From an uncultured Collinsella sp. (lineage in GTDB: Bacteria > Actinomycetota > Coriobacteriia > Coriobacteriales > Coriobacteriaceae), in NCBI GenBank assembly GCA_958453575.1, contig CAUDYH010000052.1, positions 1-7,866 of the forward strand: a DNA stretch of 7,866 bases, written 5' to 3'. Position 1 is the first letter of the stretch. Every line of letters starts with the position of its first letter. The translations under genes were made by a program, and so were the position numbers. Shown here one piece after another: positions 6,090 to 7,866 of the stretch. Under the pieces are notes generated by a model that did no database searches, was not told the DNA's origin, and saw nothing but the letters and a program-made list of their open reading frames with translations.

Positions 6090-7133
6090 TTAAAGCTCGA
6101 CGGTCACCGAAGCGGGATCCTCCCCTACCAGTTCGGCCAGCATGGGAAGTGCCACGGTGAGCGTCTCGAGAATCGTTCCGTTGTTGGAGAAACCGGCGGC
6201 AGCGGGATGTCCGCCTCCGCCAAAGGCAGCAGCGATCTCGGACACGTTGAGGTCGCCCTTGGAGCGCAGGTTGCCGCGCACCTTGGTATCGCCCTCAATG
6301 CCCTTCAGGAACAGGCAGACTTCGACGCCCATCACCGAGCGAACCACATCGACCAGGCCGTCGCACTCATCCGAGGTGACACCGCAAGCCTCAAGGTCAC
6401 TCTGGTACGCGTAACTATACGCGACGCGCCCGTGGGCCACCGTCTTGATGCGGCCCATAACGATGGACTTGAGGTGCAAAAACTCAACGCGCATGCTCTG
6501 GTAGACCTCGAGTGCCACACGCGCCGGATCGGCACCGTGGGCAACCAGACGCGAGGCTGCATGGAACGCGGCGGCATCGGCGTTTTGGTACTGAAAACGG
6601 CCGGTATCGGTAACCAAGCCACACAGCAGGCAGGTCGCAACGCCATCACGTGCGACAATGCCGCTATTGTCCAAGAAGCGGTCGATGATCATGGCGCAGG
6701 CTGCAGCTTCGACGCACCTCAGGCTGAGCTCGGCAAACTCCTCGCGCGCCGGATGGTGATCGAAGCACACCACATGCTTGGAGCGACGAAGCACCTCGGC
6801 GGAATTATTGAGACGCTCGACGACCGGTACGTCCACCGATATGAACAGGTCCGGATTGCCGGTATACACAGATGCCGGTACCAGGCGATCGGAGCCTTCC
6901 ATAAAGCGGTAGATGCGCGGAACCGGGTCATCGTCTGCCAGCAGCAGGGCAATGTCCTTGTTAGGGAAAAACTTCATAAGCGAGAGGCCCAGACCCAACA
7001 CGGAGCCCAGGGCGTCGCCATCGGGAGAAGTGTGTCCCGAAATCGCAATGGAGGACGCACCCTCGATGAGCTCAAGGATGCGTCGCTGAATATCTGCAGA
7101 CTCGCACGAGGCGAGGTCGGCGGAATTAGTCAT
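6090..7133 (-). CDS. nrnA: DHH/DHHA1 phosphoesterase, NrnA-type nanoRNase / pAp phosphatase, 347 aa
   Basis: NrnA-type proteins remove nucleotides from 2-5-nt RNAs and, in several bacteria, dephosphorylate pAp to AMP. The DHH domain shows all expected metal-binding motifs: SGHTSPDGDALGS (H34, D38, D40), SVDVP (D101), FDHHP (D125, H126, H127) and TDTGRFQY (D176). The DHHA1 domain carries the substrate-binding GGGGHPAAAGF motif (305-315). Length and domain order are those of the NrnA group rather than RecJ. The ATG overlaps the rbfA stop by 8 nt and is served by a perfect AGGAGG inside rbfA, so this gene is well translated on its own. This neighbourhood between rbfA and truB is the usual one in Gram-positives. 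Which of the two activities dominates cannot be read from sequence. Confidence 0.93.
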   Translation of the reverse strand: MTNSADLASCESADIQRRILELIEGASSIAISGHTSPDGDALGSVLGLGLSLMKFFPNKDIALLLADDDPVPRIYRFMEGSDRLVPASVYTGNPDLFISVDVPVVERLNNSAEVLRRSKHVVCFDHHPAREEFAELSLRCVEAAACAMIIDRFLDNSGIVARDGVATCLLCGLVTDTGRFQYQNADAAAFHAASRLVAHGADPARVALEVYQSMRVEFLHLKSIVMGRIKTVAHGRVAYSYAYQSDLEACGVTSDECDGLVDVVRSVMGVEVCLFLKGIEGDTKVRGNLRSKGDLNVSEIAAAFGGGGHPAAAGFSNNGTILETLTVALPMLAELVGEDPASVTVEL

Positions 7134-7536
7134 CTAAAGCTGCCTCCTGGGCGGCATCCGCTATCGGATAGCCGTCCTCGTCCTTTTCGATCGCAAGCGT
7201 GGCGGGAACGTTTTCCAGCGCACGCGTGATGCGCTCGGCCTCATCGGTCGAGCGATCGATGCGAAAATCGAGCTCGGGCGTAACACGCCAATCGAGCGAG
7301 CGAGCCAACAGGCTCCGAATACGGCCCTTAGCGCTTGCGAGCGCCTCCATGACCTCGTCGTAGCGGCTCGCATCGCACGACACGAACACACGCGCGAACG
7401 AACGGTCCACCGCGACCTCGACCGCGGTCAAAGTAACCAGGTCGAGACGCGGATCGGAAACCTCAAAGAGCAGGATATAACCGAGCTTCTCGCGAAGCTG
7501 CTCGCCCAGACGGCGGGTTGCCTGCGTTTGCTTCAT
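7126..7536 (-). CDS. rbfA: 30S ribosome-binding factor A (RbfA), 136 aa
   Basis: RbfA binds the 30S subunit near the 5' end of 16S rRNA and helps late maturation; in E. coli it is also a cold-adaptation factor. The protein is one small KH-type domain. The conserved segments are LGEQLREKLGYIL near the start, SDPRLDLVTLTAVEV (27-41), the strand DRSFARVFVS and the motif TPELDFRIDRS, close to the family's TPxLxFxxD. A short acidic tail (KDEDGYPIADAAQEAALDD) follows the core. The ATG is 11 nt after the infB stop, with AGGGGG overlapping that stop. Its 3' end carries the nrnA ribosome binding site and overlaps nrnA by 8 nt. Confidence 0.94.
   Translation of the reverse strand: MKQTQATRRLGEQLREKLGYILLFEVSDPRLDLVTLTAVEVAVDRSFARVFVSCDASRYDEVMEALASAKGRIRSLLARSLDWRVTPELDFRIDRSTDEAERITRALENVPATLAIEKDEDGYPIADAAQEAALDD
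7143..7148 (-). promoter_or_regulatory. nrnA: Perfect Shine-Dalgarno of nrnA inside rbfA
   Basis: AGGAGG on the minus strand lies 9 nt before the nrnA ATG and inside the last codons of rbfA. It is the only full AGGAGG among the gene starts in this window, so nrnA should initiate efficiently even without coupling. Confidence 0.75.
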
Positions 7537-7543
7537 AGCGCTA

Positions 7544-7549
7544 CCCCCT
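7544..7549 (-). promoter_or_regulatory. rbfA: Ribosome binding site of rbfA overlapping the infB stop
   Basis: AGGGGG on the minus strand is 7 nt before the rbfA ATG and shares bases with the infB TAG stop. Ribosomes ending infB would therefore finish on the rbfA initiation site, which fits coupled translation. Confidence 0.65.
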
Positions 7550-7866
7550 ACTCGGTACGGGCAACCTGGTCGATACGGTAACCCTCGATCTGGTCGCCGG
7601 GCTTGATGTCCTGGAAGTTCTCCAGGCCAATGCCGCCCTCGGAACCGCTCTTGAGGCTCTTGGCCTCGTCCTTGTAGTGACGCATCGAGGCGATCTTGCC
7701 GTTGAAGACCACGATGCCGTCGCGCACCAGACGCACGGAATCGGTCGCGGCGATCTCGCCCTCTTCGACGCGGACACCGGCGGCGATACCGACTTTAGGC
7801 ACCTTGAAGGTGTCCAGGACGGTCGCGGTACCCGTGGAGACCTCGACCTCGGTGGGCTTGAGCATG
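7548..7866 (-). CDS. infB: Translation initiation factor IF-2, C-terminal fragment (about 106 codons)
   Basis: The frame is open from the right edge and ends at TAG (7550-7548). It matches the last domain of IF-2 (C2), the beta-barrel that binds the formylmethionyl end of the initiator tRNA. Visible motifs are FKVPKVGIAAG, RLVRDGIVVFNGKIASMRHYKDE, GGIGLENFQDIKPGD and the family's ending VAR. IF-2 is a ribosome-activated GTPase; its G domain lies outside the window. The in-frame ATG at 7865-7863 is internal and not a start. The gene heads the cluster seen here; nusA usually lies upstream, outside this window. Confidence 0.95.
   Translation of the reverse strand, partial: MLKPTEVEVSTGTATVLDTFKVPKVGIAAGVRVEEGEIAATDSVRLVRDGIVVFNGKIASMRHYKDEAKSLKSGSEGGIGLENFQDIKPGDQIEGYRIDQVARTE

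Noticed and set aside
5952..7229. 425-codon open frame on the plus strand opposite nrnA and the 5' end of truB
   Set aside because: It crosses the boundaries of real genes and has no family motif. NrnA on the other strand has all its metal-binding residues, so this is a shadow.
7863..7865. ATG near the right edge as the start of a small separate protein
   Set aside because: The sequence is the internal C2 domain of IF-2, whose frame continues to the window edge. The Met is an ordinary internal residue.
1..7866. Mobile element, CRISPR, toxin-antitoxin or defence system
   Set aside because: Apart from the tRNA pair I see no repeated units, transposase, integrase or effector motifs. Though tRNA genes are common integration sites, no attachment-site duplication or integrase is present here.

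Overview
The window is a housekeeping block from a moderately GC-rich bacterium. I infer an actinobacterium of the Coriobacteriia, most likely Collinsella or a close relative. The basis is the gene order, the Ala/Arg/Asp-rich proteins, the long acidic tract in the primary sigma factor and the frequent use of GTG starts. This is recognition from the sequence, not a database result. Every gene I can support is on the minus strand, so transcription runs from position 7866 down to 1.

In transcription order, positions 7866 to 2037 hold the 3' end of infB (IF-2), then rbfA, nrnA, truB, ribF and dnaG. Junctions are very tight: an 11-nt gap with the rbfA ribosome binding site fused to the infB stop, an 8-nt overlap (rbfA/nrnA), a 15-nt gap (nrnA/truB), a 4-nt ATGA overlap (truB/ribF) and an 8-nt overlap (ribF/dnaG). 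This looks like one polycistronic unit. A 95-nt gap with a potential RNA hairpin then leads to rpoD, the primary sigma factor (577-1926). The translation-initiation/ribosome-maturation operon (infB-rbfA-nrnA-truB-ribF) therefore runs directly into the replication/transcription pair dnaG-rpoD, without the rpsO gene that often follows ribF.

Downstream of rpoD (417-576) lie a terminator-like hairpin, a second 12-bp hairpin, and a strong promoter with two phased A-tracts upstream of its -35 box. That promoter drives two identical tRNA-Asn(GTT) genes (342-416 and 233-307). A short hairpin separates the tRNAs and a strong intrinsic terminator (197-226) ends the unit. At the left edge, a new minus-strand gene begins with a clear ribosome binding site and GTG start, but only 12 codons are visible.

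The genes serve central information processing: initiator tRNA delivery (IF-2), 30S maturation (RbfA), nanoRNA and pAp turnover (NrnA), tRNA pseudouridine 55 (TruB), FMN/FAD synthesis (RibF), primer synthesis (DnaG) and housekeeping transcription (RpoD). I see no mobile element, CRISPR array, toxin-antitoxin pair or defence system. The points worth a second look are the operon fusion, the sigma-factor N-terminus and start codon, the DnaG linker, the intergenic RNA hairpins and the tRNA promoter architecture.
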